DNA from: Syngnathus acus
Lineage: Eukaryota; Chordata; Actinopteri; Syngnathiformes; Syngnathidae
DNA length: 64,000 nt
Reading direction: 5' to 3'
NCBI RefSeq assembly: GCF_901709675.1
Contig: NC_051095.1
Span: forward strand, 14,955,456-15,019,455
In this document: positions 26,701-37,270 of the stretch, in pieces
How positions within the stretch are numbered: the stretch's first letter is position 1
Layout: every line of letters starts with the position of its first letter
Position numbers and translations under genes: made by a program
Notes under the pieces: generated by a model
The model's database searches: none
What the model saw: only the letters and a program-made list of their open reading frames with translations
Told to the model about the DNA's origin: nothing

Positions 26701-27991
26701 TCCTGACAACTAATAACACACACAACCTCATTCTATCTTCCATATCTTGATGCAAACATTTCAGTCATGCCTTGACACAAGACAGCAAGGGGCTTCATTC
26801 ACACAGAAGCTGTGTGGCACTGCATTCCCGTCAGAATCATGCTGTGTTGACTTGCTGGATGATTTGTAAAGCGGGTCTTTTATGCCTGCTCGGATATGTT
26901 ATCTGAGCCCGGGCAGTATGGTCTGTCTCTTTCCTCGTAGCTCTGCAGGAGTCATGAAACAGCAGCAATATTAAGGGAACATTTGTAAGTGTGGAACAGG
27001 GTCTATGATTGTGTCTGTCCAACTTTGCAGCCGCCCCAGCACTCAAGTCTCCCTTTCACAGCTCGTTTTCTGACTGAGGATCTGTCTGTCTCTGATCCCA
27101 AGTCGTGTTTTTCTTTGCTTTCTAGTTATGTCAACTTGTCAAGATGGAAATGTGGGTCACTGGGATCATGTTAAATGTCGGGATGGTCTTTGTGATTCCA
27201 AGTACTTTCGTATCAAATGAAATGACGTATATGGTAAGTTGTAAAGAAAATACTGTGCTAGAATCTTTTGCTCATTGTTATTCCACACTAACCTTTACGG
27301 ACCTTGTCATGTTGCAATAGAGAATGACCTTCCCCAAAAAGCTCCCATATATTTGAAAGGATCAATTTCAAAACTGTTTTGATGACTAATTTACTGAATT
27401 TTATTTCATCAAGCGGTTACAGATATATTACAGAGATGTTTTTTATTACAGAGATATTTCGTAAGCAGATGAATAGTGTACTTGAAAATGACATGAAATG
27501 AATTCAACACACCATTTTATTTCTCTGAGTAACGCCTCGCCCATTGCCTGATTAATTCCCTCATTAAATGTGGCCCAAATACTTGAACTTGAAAATACAT
27601 TCAACCACTTACCTGTTTACAAGAATGTTGAACTCTCAAAGCTGGAATGATCTACGTTCATGAGTGCCACTTGGCTTTAGTAGAAACATTACTGTGTGTG
27701 TTTAAAGGTGGTAGGAAGCTGATGTTTTTTCAGCCAAGCTGCAAGGTAGATGGGCGGTGTTAACTGGATCACTAGGGGAAGGAAAATGTTTTCCAAGGAG
27801 CTTTTGAACATTTCTGCAGTGGCGATGAACTCGGGTAAAAGTGTGGCTGAGGCTCACAAACTTTCCAATCAGATTTGGAAATTTGAGACATGAGAGTACG
27901 GTACTGTTTTTTTTTTTTTTTTTATCAACTCCAAGATGCTTTGGTGACATCACGCTGGCAACTGGATTGTTTGGCCTTTGAGAGAATAGCA
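23746..27991. other. tcof1-arsi spacer; no confident gene
   Basis: tcof1 and arsi are transcribed away from each other here. Several 60-100 codon frames exist (for example 26,296-26,529) but none has a recognisable domain or paired splice sites. One exon-like stretch at 27,144-27,233 is listed separately. arsi 5' untranslated exons probably lie here. Confidence 0.5.
27124..27233 (+). other. Possible 5' exon with a 30-codon open frame, partner unknown
   Basis: A pyrimidine-rich acceptor (TTCTTTGCTTTCTAG) is followed 20 bp later by ATG in good context (AAGATGG). A 30-codon hydrophobic frame (IMLNVGMVFVIPSTF) runs into an ideal donor (ATG then GTAAGT at 27,234). It could be an arsi 5' exon carrying an upstream ORF. 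Joining it to the poly-T/CCAAG acceptor near 27,936 would hit a stop within three codons. I cannot assign it. Confidence 0.3.
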
Positions 27992-30900
27992 ATGGCTACA
28001 ACGGCCCTGACTGGTTTCTCCATGATGAGTCTTCTCAGTCTAGGATACCTGACCTGGGATTCAAATGGTCCCAATCAGGTGGAAAAAGAGCCAGGTCAGA
28101 CCTTTGGTGCGGGGTCTCTGGGTCCAAAGCCTCCTCATATAATCTTCATCATGACAGATGATCAGGGATTCAACGATATAGGCTATCACAGCTCTGATAT
28201 AAAGACACCGGTGCTGGATAAGTTGGCAGCTGATGGGGTGAAGCTGGAGAATTATTACATCCAGCCAATATGCACTCCATCCCGAAGCCAATTCATCACT
28301 GGAAGGTACAGTAGGTCTCTCATATGGTCTCCTTCGCACAACTCTTTTACAGTTTGAGTAAGCTGTTGCTAGCAAAAAATGGTATGGAAGTACTTGAGTT
28401 TAACAGTGAGTGTACCATTTGTTGTTAGAGGACCCAATCTTAAAAAAGATTTATTCTACAATTGCTAAATAACCATTAAAGTAGTAAACTTTCAATTTAA
28501 GTACTTTCCCAACAGTATTTTCAAGTACTTCACTGGTTCTTCTATATCAAACAATTTTCTTAGGTTCATTTACCTGACATGTTTCGGCGGGTTCTTTCGC
28601 CTTCATCAGAGTGTCAGTGATGTGATTGTGACGCGTCTTTATCAGCTGATGGATGAAGGCGTGGCTCACCTGTCAGATTTGACAGATGAGCCACGCCCTC
28701 TGCTGTCCGTTCACCTCTCCAAAATGCTGTTCCAGGTTGTAGAGAGCATGTAGGCTCCCTCGTCCCTGTTGATGGTCCTCGGGCCCCGCTTGCGGATCTC
28801 AATGGCCTCCCTGATCCAACGCTGATGTTTGTTGTCTTCAGTGCGGATGACTCTGGCCTTTTTCCAGTCCATGATGTGGTTTTCTCTTTTGCAGTGGTCG
28901 GTGATGGCTGACTTGTACTGTTCCTGTTCTGCTTGTAGTTTTATTGCTCTTGTTTGTCTTGTTGCTGTCTCCTTCTCGCATTCCTTCTTATGTTCCGTTT
29001 TTCTTGTGATGAAGTTCCTCCCTGTCTCCCCGATATATGATTTATTGCATGATTTGAAAACAACAAAAACAGGACATACACAACACCTCACAGACCATCT
29101 CAATACCATAGACACCACCGGTAACATCAAATTCACTCATGAAGAAGAAACAGATCGATCCATAGCTTTTTTAGACATCAACATACACCACACAGACAAC
29201 GGTGACATCAAAACAAAAGTACACAGAAAACCCACACACACCGACCAATACCTCCTCTGGACATCAGAACATCCCACTATACACAAACTGTCAGTAGTCA
29301 GAACACTATTCGAACGCACAACAATAATCACGGATCCGGAAGACATAACACAGGAAGAAAAATACATACAACACGCACTCAAAAAATGTCAGTATCCACA
29401 ATGGGCAATAACCAAAGGTGCAGAACAGGTAAAAAACAAAAAATACAAAACACAGGAGAAAAGAAAGAAACAAACACGGAAACAAGAACCCAGCGGAATA
29501 GTGACGTTGCCGTATGTAAGAGGCATTACGGAACGCATCAAAAGAGCCATGATAAAATACAACATAAGCACGCCTATCAAACCACATACAACACTCCGTC
29601 AGATACTGGTCCACCCAAAAGACAAAGTTAATCCGGAAAATAAATGCAATTCCATATACGAGATTCCATGCAAATCATGCAATAAATCATATATCGGGGA
29701 GACAGGGAGGAACTTCATCACAAGAAAAACGGAACATAAGAAGGAATGCGAGAAGGAGACAGCAACAAGACAAACAAGAGCAATAAAACTACAAGCAGAA
29801 CAGGAACAGTACAAGTCAGCCATCACCGACCACTGCAAAAGAGAAAACCACATCATGGACTGGAAAAAGGCCAGAGTCATCCGCACTGAAGACAACAAAC
29901 ATCAGCGTTGGATCAGGGAGGCCATTGAGATCCGCAAGCGGGGCCCGAGGACCATCAACAGGGACGAGGGAGCCTACATGCTCTCTACAACCTGGAACAG
30001 CATTTTGGAGAGGTGAACGGACAGCAGAGGGCGTGGCTCATCTGTCAAATCTGACAGGTGAGCCACGCCTTCATCCATCAGCTGATAAAGACGCGTCACA
30101 ATCACATCACTGACACTCTGATGAAGGCGAAAGAACCCGCCGAAACATGTCAGGTAAATGAACCTAAGAAAATTGTTTGATATAGAAGAACCAGTGAAGT
30201 AATTGAAAAAGAAAAAACAAGATGAACCTAGTACAACTAGTATTTTCAAGTGTACGTACATGAGAATACTTTGGTTCATTATGTATTTTTTTTTACCTCT
30301 ACGGGAAGCAGTAGCAAAATTTGTGGGAGTAAAATGAAGAAAATGCATGTAAAAGAATAATAAATAAAATATAAGAAAAACATTTGTCTGCTTTACCGTA
30401 ACCTAGATTTAGCAGATGCCTTCAGGAAATGATTCCTTTTAATTGGCAATTTGGCTCCAAAACAATGAAACAATACTGGCGAGACGCTTCTGTAATCAGG
30501 CTGTAGTCAGTGATATATAGACTAACCAAAAGCGTACGAAGAGTGAGTGAGATGACAATTTGCACATAGGGTACATAAGTAGAAGGAAATGAAGACCTTT
30601 TGAAAAATTGGAACACACTTGCTCGCCTGACATTGTTCCGTGATTGTTCTGCAGGTATCAGATTCACACAGGCCTCCAGCATTCCATCATCCGACCCCGC
30701 CAGCCAAACTGTCTTCCCTTCCAACATGTCACCCTCCCCCAGAGACTACAGGAGCTTGGGTATTCCACTCACATGGTAGGCAAGTGGCACTTGGGCTTTT
30801 ACAAGAAGGAGTGCCTGCCAACACGTCGTGGCTTTGACACATACTTTGGCTCCCTGACCGGTAGTGTCAACTACTACACCTACAACTCCTGTGACGGTCC

Positions 30901-32053
30901 GGGCCTCTGTGGTTTCGACCTCCACGAAGGTGAGACTGTAGCGTGGGGTGAGAGGGGAAAGTACTCCACCCATTTGTACACACAGAGGGTCCGCAAAATT
31001 CTGGCAAGACATGATCCCAGCGTGCAGCCGCTCTTTCTCTACCTTTCCTTTCAAGCCGTTCATACGCCCTTGCAGTCCCCGCGGGAGTACATCTATCCGT
31101 ACCGAGGGTTGGGCAACGTGGCCCGCAGAAAGTATGCTGCCATGGTCTCTGTGGTGGATGAGGCAGTACGAAATATAACATACGCCCTCCGTAAGTATGG
31201 CTACTATCAAAACAGCGTCATCATTTTTTCTACGGACAACGGCGGACAACCACTGTCCGGCGGCAACAATTGGCCACTTCGGGGGCGTAAAGGCACCTAC
31301 TGGGAAGGTGGAGTCCGAGGCTTGGGATTTGTCCACAGTCCTCTGTTGAGGAGAAAGAGGAGGGTGAGCAAAGCCCTGATGCACATCACTGACTGGTACC
31401 CTACACTTGTACGCTTGGCAGGTGGCAACGAGTCCCTTACAAAAGGGGTGGATGGATTTGATGTCTGGGATGCCATCAGTGAGGGGAAGGAGTCTCCCAG
31501 ATTGGAGATCCTACACAACATCGACCCTCTCTATAACCGTGCGCGCAGCGGCTCCTTGCAGAAGGGATATGGGATTTGGAATACAGCCGTGCAGGCCTCA
31601 ATCCGAGCTGGAGACTGGAAATTGCTGACCGGAGACCCTGGTTACGGAGACTGGACACCACTGCAGGTGCTTCCGAGCTTCCCTGTCGGCTGGTGGAACC
31701 TTGAGCGGCACACTGAACCCAAGAAATCAGTATGGCTTTTCAATATCTCTGGAGACCCCTATGAACGTTGCGACCTCTCAGAGCAGAGACCAGATGTGGT
31801 CAAAGAGTTGATGGCGAGACTGGTGTACTACAACCGTACTGCCGTCCCAGTACGGTACCCATCAGAGGACCAACGGGCTGACCCCAGCCTGAATGGTGGT
31901 GCCTGGGTTCCATGGATGGCTGATGAGGAAGAAGACAGCCAGGACACATTTTATCCAAAGAAGAATATGGACTGGAAGAAAAAGATTAAACTGTCTCATA
32001 GCAGATCATTTTTCAAGAGACTCAACACTAGGATCATGTCCAACAGGATATGA
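27992..32053 (+). CDS. arsi: Arylsulfatase I
   Basis: A secreted or ER sulfatase that hydrolyses sulfate esters. Two coding exons, 27992-28305 and 30655-32053, give 570 aa (human ARSI 569). Residues 7-21 ([15 protein letters not shown]) are the hydrophobic signal segment. The metal-binding motif is [10 protein letters not shown]. The active-site Cys94 lies in CTPSRSQ, the C-x-P-S-R motif that is converted to formylglycine. [17 protein letters not shown] and [14 protein letters not shown] follow. The end [16 protein letters not shown] matches ARSI, as does its position beside tcof1. The first in-frame ATG matching the family start was chosen, although the frame is open upstream. The single intron (28306-30654) carries a Penelope-like element. 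The last 69 codons and the 3' UTR are duplicated at 39,534. Confidence 0.95.
28526..29055 (-). repeat. Left inverted arm of the Penelope-like element
   Basis: Reverse complement of 29672-30201, apparently identical over 530 bp. It carries, on the minus strand, a second copy of the endonuclease C-terminus (open frame to 28711). The outer ends contain CCTGACATGTTTCGGCGGG and its complement. Arms this size could form a very long hairpin in intronic RNA. Confidence 0.9.
29056..30016 (+). pseudogene. 5'-truncated Penelope reverse transcriptase / GIY-YIG endonuclease frame
   Basis: An open frame to the stop at 30,014-30,016. It begins inside the reverse transcriptase ([31 protein letters not shown]) and lacks the upstream catalytic core. 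The linker is Lys/Arg-rich. The GIY-YIG nuclease has the CKSC cysteine pair and YIGETGRN. The open frame extends left to 28,829, but that part is antisense to the inverted arm and is not a real N-terminus. Missing the polymerase core, it cannot be autonomous. Confidence 0.8.
29672..30201 (+). repeat. Right inverted arm of the Penelope-like element
   Basis: Partner of 28526-29055. It contains the sense copy of the endonuclease C-terminus ([14 protein letters not shown] then stop) and the 3' end of the element. Confidence 0.9.
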
Positions 32054-33171
32054 CTATATAAAAGCAAGACACATGAATATCACAGATTCAGGGCTCTATT
32101 TTGGTAGAGTGGCATGAGTGCGGTCGGCGCAACATGGGCCTAACTTCATATTCTTGCTGACGGTTTCCCTCGCCCCAGACTCATCCGACAATTTGGTAAC
32201 AAAGTAGCTTGCGCTTGGCCTAAAAATGGCTGCATCATTATTTTCTTGCCGAATCAATGGCCTAGTTCATTCGAGTAGACATGGTACACCTCACTGGGTG
32301 TTCCTGCCACCCCCAAGCAAATTTGGTTACAAAAGGAAACTAGGTTTTAGACTTTCCAAAAGCTGGTCAAACTCCTGGCGCAAGTGGTGTACCGTAGGGA
32401 AGGATTACACTGCCCACATCACATACACGGCTAACTACATCATCTGCAAGGCGAAATCTTGCAGTTACCAATGTCACGCACGGACCCCAGTAAGTCTATT
32501 TCTGTTCCTGCAATGTCAAGCACGGCATACGTACTGGGCCTTTTGAAGAATGGAAACAGTATTGTATAGAATTGTCTATTCAAACATCATTAAGATGATG
32601 CTCCTTTTGGCCAAAAGGCCCATTGCCTTATTGCGTTGACAGCATTCAATCGCTCATAATGTATTTAATGTTAATGTTTGCATTGTAGACTTATATAATG
32701 TGTTACGTGTGTTTGGGCTGAAGACTTTGTTCTGTACTGCATCTCTTTCGCAGTATGGGAAGACTCTGCTACCTCAGAAATGCTGTATGTTTTACCTTCA
32801 GGTAGATTGATCAATCTAAGGACAAAGTCACAGACATTAGAAATGTCTGCAATAAATTACTTTGCAATGAGCTAGTTAGACTTATATTTTCATGTTTCTT
32901 TTGCCAAACATGGTTACTATGTTTGTTCCTCAATATATCAATGTACTGTATAGCTTCAATTTGCTATAGTGTGACGAAAAAAAAGAAAAAGAAAAAGTGA
33001 AACCACACAATATGTTAGATCTAGAAAGTTAAACGAATATGAAACATTTGATGACATAAGGCATTTATATCAAAATAATGATGAAAATTTATGGATTTAG
33101 TCCGTGTTGTGAACAAAAAGGCTAGCATCAAATGTAATTTTACATACATAAATCTTATGAATCCAATGTAC

Positions 33172-33177
33172 AATAAA
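33172..33177 (+). terminator. arsi: arsi polyadenylation signal
   Basis: AATAAA about 1.1 kb after the arsi stop. The duplicated 3' UTR keeps the same signal at 40240-40245. Confidence 0.6.
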
Positions 33178-33327
33178 GCAAACTTTAAGAATGTGCTTAC
33201 CCTGTGATTTTTAAAGCACCTTTTATCGCTCCTCTATAGCAGCTCCGTTGTATGATGTTAACAGTGGTGCAAACCAATTACGTATACAAAAAATAAATAA
33301 ATAAACATAAATAAATAAATATATGTA

Positions 33328-33565
33328 CAGGGTCCGGCAAAATGATCTGACACATTTGTATGTTTAATAAAATGCAAATAAATTAAAGAAACAAAAAAGG
33401 TTTTGTTTTTTTTATTTTCGAAAAGTACATATAATGCCGTTTTGTTTCGTTTCGTTTCATGGCATTATTTGTACTTTTCGAAAATAATAAAAACTTTTTT
33501 GTTTTTTTAATTTATTTGTATTTTATTCAACCTACAAATGTGTCAGATCATTTTGCCGGACCCTG
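33328..33565. mobile_element. Palindromic Tc1/mariner-type MITE (unit A copy)
   Basis: The ends CAGGGTCCGGCAAAATGATC and its inverted counterpart are each flanked by TA. The two halves are nearly complementary over about 100 bp, so the element folds as a hairpin. No coding capacity. An equivalent copy lies at 41065-41301. Confidence 0.85.
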
Positions 33566-33820
33566 TATATGTACACATATTTGGCTTCCTTTTGAAATTA
33601 AACCACATTTAGCTTTACATTTAGGAGATTTTTTCCAGTGTACTATTTTATGGTTGTCAAGCTTTCTGTTGTTTTCATCAAGTGGCAGACTGCTCGAGGT
33701 CTTCAAAGGAGAAGTGAGCCAACTTACTCAACTTCCTTCCTTCTTGACTTACCCATTTCCTGTGAAATCACTGATGATTTGAATTCTCTCTGCACCAATC
33801 TGTCTATAGAAAGCAGTAAT

Positions 33821-35311
33821 ATGGGACAGGTTTTCGTTCTTCTTCTTCTCTTTGGTGGAACAGCTGATGGTAATGTTTGCATCAGGAGTAATGCATCAAT
33901 AACAATGAAGTGTAAATTTTAATGTTTTGCTCCGACTTGCAGCTTTTCTTCCTCCAGGTGAATCTAAATGTAACGGCACCTTAGAAAGCTCTCATTGCTC
34001 CGTCACTCTTGGAGGGTCGGTGTACATCCAATTGATGCTCAACGTGAGCGGCCTTCAGCTGCGATGTAAGAAACTGCTTACCAGCGGATCCATTCCTGTG
34101 TTTACCATTAAAAAGGAAAAGCTGCTGATACAGGAAGCTTTCAGACACAGAACAGAGTTTTTCACGGACAATGGAACTTTAAAGATTTCCAACGTTGAGA
34201 GGAATGACTCGGGTCAATACATTGTGGAAGTTTTTGATCTGAATGGGCGCATTGTCAAAACCATCACGTTGGAACTGGATGTTCAGGGTAAGAATGAAGT
34301 CAAATACGAAAAACAATCAATTTTTGTCAACTAAGCGAAAAGATATATATATATATTTTTTTTAAAAATGATGGTTTCATTTTACACAGAATAATTCTTA
34401 TTTAGAATGTTCTATATAAAATTCAACAAAAATTATAGGTTACTTTTTGAATAACAATGCAATTAACTCCTTGCACGAAAAAAACAATACAAATGCGGCC
34501 AGTGGAAGAACACAATATGTTCTGTAACACCTCTTGATTTCTAAGCTGTACCAATTTTTCAAACGAAATGATCGACAGTCAATTAATTTCCAAATCAGAG
34601 AATGTTGAGAATAATTGTCAATTTTGCGCAAGTGAAACCCTTTGAGACTTGTCTGTGATTTAGGGCTATATAAGTAAACTTGTCTAGTGCTTAGTAATCA
34701 CTTCCTAAATGGCAAATTCCGAATCTGTAGGGGCCCAACATTTTGTTATGTCGCGGCTCAACTTCCATCCAAACAAATTGTTGGAGAAGAGAGATTCTCA
34801 CTGAATATAAGTGTCATATTTGCTGTAATTATGTCAAAGGTATCGTATAATCTCCAAGAATTTAAATGATAATCATATGTGACATCGTTTTTGCTGTTTT
34901 GTTGGTATCACTTTTTGAAGCACTTCATTTGGCAGATTCCACTTAATTGTTTGTCCATTATATCAATTTGTAGTTTTATATGAATTGTAAAATTGTATTT
35001 TACCGTTACATTTTTCATGTCTTTGTTTCAGAAAATCTTTTATCCATCCTGATTCCAGTTTGTTCTGCACTGGCTGCTGTGCTTGTAATTGTAGTTTTGT
35101 CTTGTTGCTTGTACAAGAAAACAAGGAGAAACAGGAAGTCAGGTATGACTGGCTCGCAGACAATTTGTATAAATTAGTTATTATGAAAAAATAATAATGA
35201 TTTTATGGTTCATTTCAAGGTCACGGTAAATCCAAGAAAAAAAAGGCTGCAGTGGAATTCTGGAAAATGAGTGATCACGTGGAAGACAATTTTCAACACG
35301 GATTAAATTAA
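33821..35311 (+). CDS. Small one-Ig-domain transmembrane receptor, CD2/SLAM-like
   Basis: A type I membrane protein of 193 aa. Four exons: 33821-33869, 33958-34287, 35032-35142 and 35220-35311, all with phase-1 introns typical of Ig genes. Signal peptide MGQVFVLLLLFGGTADG. One V-like Ig domain (about residues 18-126) has a DSGQY motif but no cysteine at the usual F-strand position (QYIVEV), as in the disulfide-free first domain of CD2/SLAM proteins. A transmembrane helix spans about residues 131-153 (IPVCSALAAVLVIVVLSCC). The short tail is strongly basic (KKTRRNRK and KSKKKK) and has no tyrosine signalling motif. The ligand is unknown. It lies beside the 2B4-like genes, so it belongs to the same receptor cluster. 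Exact orthology not recognised. Confidence 0.7.
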
Positions 35312-35442
35312 AACAGCAAATATGACTCTGAGTGCAATTATGTTTTCTGAGCTGTAGTAAATTCAAGTGCTTATAATAAATCAACCTTACTTGAATACAG
35401 TATTTTGCTTATATTTTCGAGTACAGTACTGTTTATCCACAG

Positions 35443-36433
35443 TTACAGCTGAACCTCGATGTTATGCGGACTTTGGGGCCCGCAATTTGGGAATCGCGTT
35501 AACCCTGAAAGTGTGTCGTTTAGAAGATCATGGAAATGTGCTGAAACCAGAGCCATGCATACGAGTGTATCGGGAAAGATACACATGTTTGCATTTGGGG
35601 AATATCATCATTGTTCTGGGGGAAATTAACACAATATAATTGTTCAAAAGTATTATATTACCAATTGGAGTGCCGATCATGTAGGGACGTTCTATCCTGT
35701 TCGCAAAAGCAGTCATAAAGATCAAACATAAAGATCACCGTCTCTGTGGTCGCACAATGGAGTGCTATTTTGACTTTTTCTTGGCAAACGCCTGTAAAGT
35801 AGTCACGGAAATTAAATTACGATCGGTAATGTTTACGTGCTAGTCATTTAGCTTCGTATGGGTCTTTGGGTTACATGACCAAACCCCATTAGACAGAACG
35901 TCACATAGAACCGAAGCGTGTAAAATTGTGGTTCAGCTACATATTTTAGGTTGTCTATAACTCTTCAGAATTAAGTTATGTGCAGTATTTTTATGCTAGA
36001 TACAAAATAATTGGTATTTTTGATCCATGAAATAAAAGACTTAACTGCTGACCAGTTGCAACCCTTAAATTGTGTAACCTGTGACTTTTTTAAGGTGAGC
36101 AATGAACTCAAACTGAAATACGATATATTCTACTATAAATAATGTATTTTTAAAGACAGATTATGACAATGCTGTATGATTTTTTTTCTAATTTTATGTA
36201 GTTTGCAAAATGCAGCTAAGCCTTGACTTTATGTGGATTTTGGGGCTTAGAATTTGGGAATCACGTTAACCCTGAAAGGGCGTTATTTAGAAAGAGTTGG
36301 AAGAGGAAAAGAACTCGGAGCCATGCATACAAGTGTATCGGGAAATTGCAGTGGGGAAATACGTACTAAGATACACGTGTTTGCATTTGGGGAATAGAAT
36401 CATTGTTCTGGGTGAAGATTAATACGATATATT
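35443..36433 (+). repeat. Pair of diverged ~200-bp direct repeats
   Basis: 35443-35640 and 36207-36433 share GAATTTGGGAATC or a close variant, CATACGAGTGTATCGGGAAA-like text, TTGCATTTGGGGAATA and TCATTGTTCTGGG. They are older than the A/B duplication because both occur in unit B too (44,099-44,304, and from 44,872 on, split there by the solo LTR). Confidence 0.75.
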
Positions 36434-37159
36434 ATTCACCATGTTGTTTTTGTTGTGTTGTTAACCTGCCTCTGTTTACTGCTGGTGGGTTTGTTCGATT
36501 GTGCTAATGTACCTTCTTGCTGCGGGAGAACCGGTTGTCAATTCCCATCCCTACCTACCCGCAATACAAATAAAGCAGGCTTGTTATGATTAAGAGAAAT
36601 CCAAAGAAAACTCCAGAGCATTGCTTACTTGCCACGATGCCTGTGTCAGTGTTTGTTCATTTGCTATGCTTTTCACATTCAGCCAGGTCAGCATTGAAAA
36701 TGAGAATCAGGTCTCAATTGCCCAGCCTTGATAAATGCGTCCATTTACAGTACTGTATTTGTTTCTGCACTGTCTTGGCAGCTGAGGGAGCCACAGTCTA
36801 AATGTGAATGGGAAGGAAAGTGCATTTCCAGCAGTAGTCTAAAGTGAACAGTGGATTGAATTGGATTGGGATAAATACATTAGTCATCATTTTTGTATTG
36901 TTAATTTACGTGTGCATCATTTCATATCAAAACAGAGCAACCAACCAAGTTCGCATTGAAAAAATATTTAATTCCAGGTCATGATCAGAATGGGTAAAAA
37001 AGAAAGGAAAGAGAAAAAAAGCGAAAACCTGGTTTGTATATGGCAGCTCTATGTAATATTTCGGCGTAAAGCGGCTCCTTAAACGTTACTTGACGTCGTT
37101 TTCTCCTTTTGAGCTGGAGGGATTCCCATCAGAAGGCCTTAAGTCGTAATGTTGATAAA

Positions 37160-37270
37160 ACAAGAAGTACAACTTCCCTTTCCTCTCTGCCATGAAAAGA
37201 ACAAATGCAAAAACTGCTCGACACTCTTTCTCACATCCCTTCAGAGGCATCTGAGTGCGTTGTGAAAGAT
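37160..37270 (+). promoter_or_regulatory. Upstream region of 2B4-like copy A
   Basis: Contains AACTTCCCTTTCCTCTCTGC, a double PU.1/ETS-type site on the minus strand, and AAATGCAAAA, an octamer-like element, 60-110 bp before the ATG. No TATA box. The same block is at about 46,895-47,005 in unit B. Lymphoid or myeloid control is inferred from these motifs only. Confidence 0.35.

Larger units (their letters stand above)
28527..30238 (+). mobile_element. Penelope-like retroelement in the arsi intron
   Basis: A 1.7-kb insertion flanked by an identical 13-bp target duplication, AGTATTTTCAAGT, at 28514-28526 and 30239-30251. Its plus-strand coding part carries the end of a reverse transcriptase and a GIY-YIG endonuclease ([16 protein letters not shown] with downstream R and EH residues). 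Two 530-bp inverted arms enclose the unique middle, and a 37-bp tail follows the right arm. Penelope-like elements are known for terminal repeats in direct or inverted orientation and for 5' truncation. The first base of the left arm overlaps the target duplication. Confidence 0.85.

Noticed and set aside
28829-29055. N-terminal half of the 395-codon frame across the Penelope-like element
   Set aside because: This part is antisense to the endonuclease carried by the inverted arm; it is open by chance and not a real N-terminus.
30746-31384. 212-codon minus-strand open frame
   Set aside because: Lies fully opposite arsi exon 2, where the plus-strand frame has clear sulfatase motifs.
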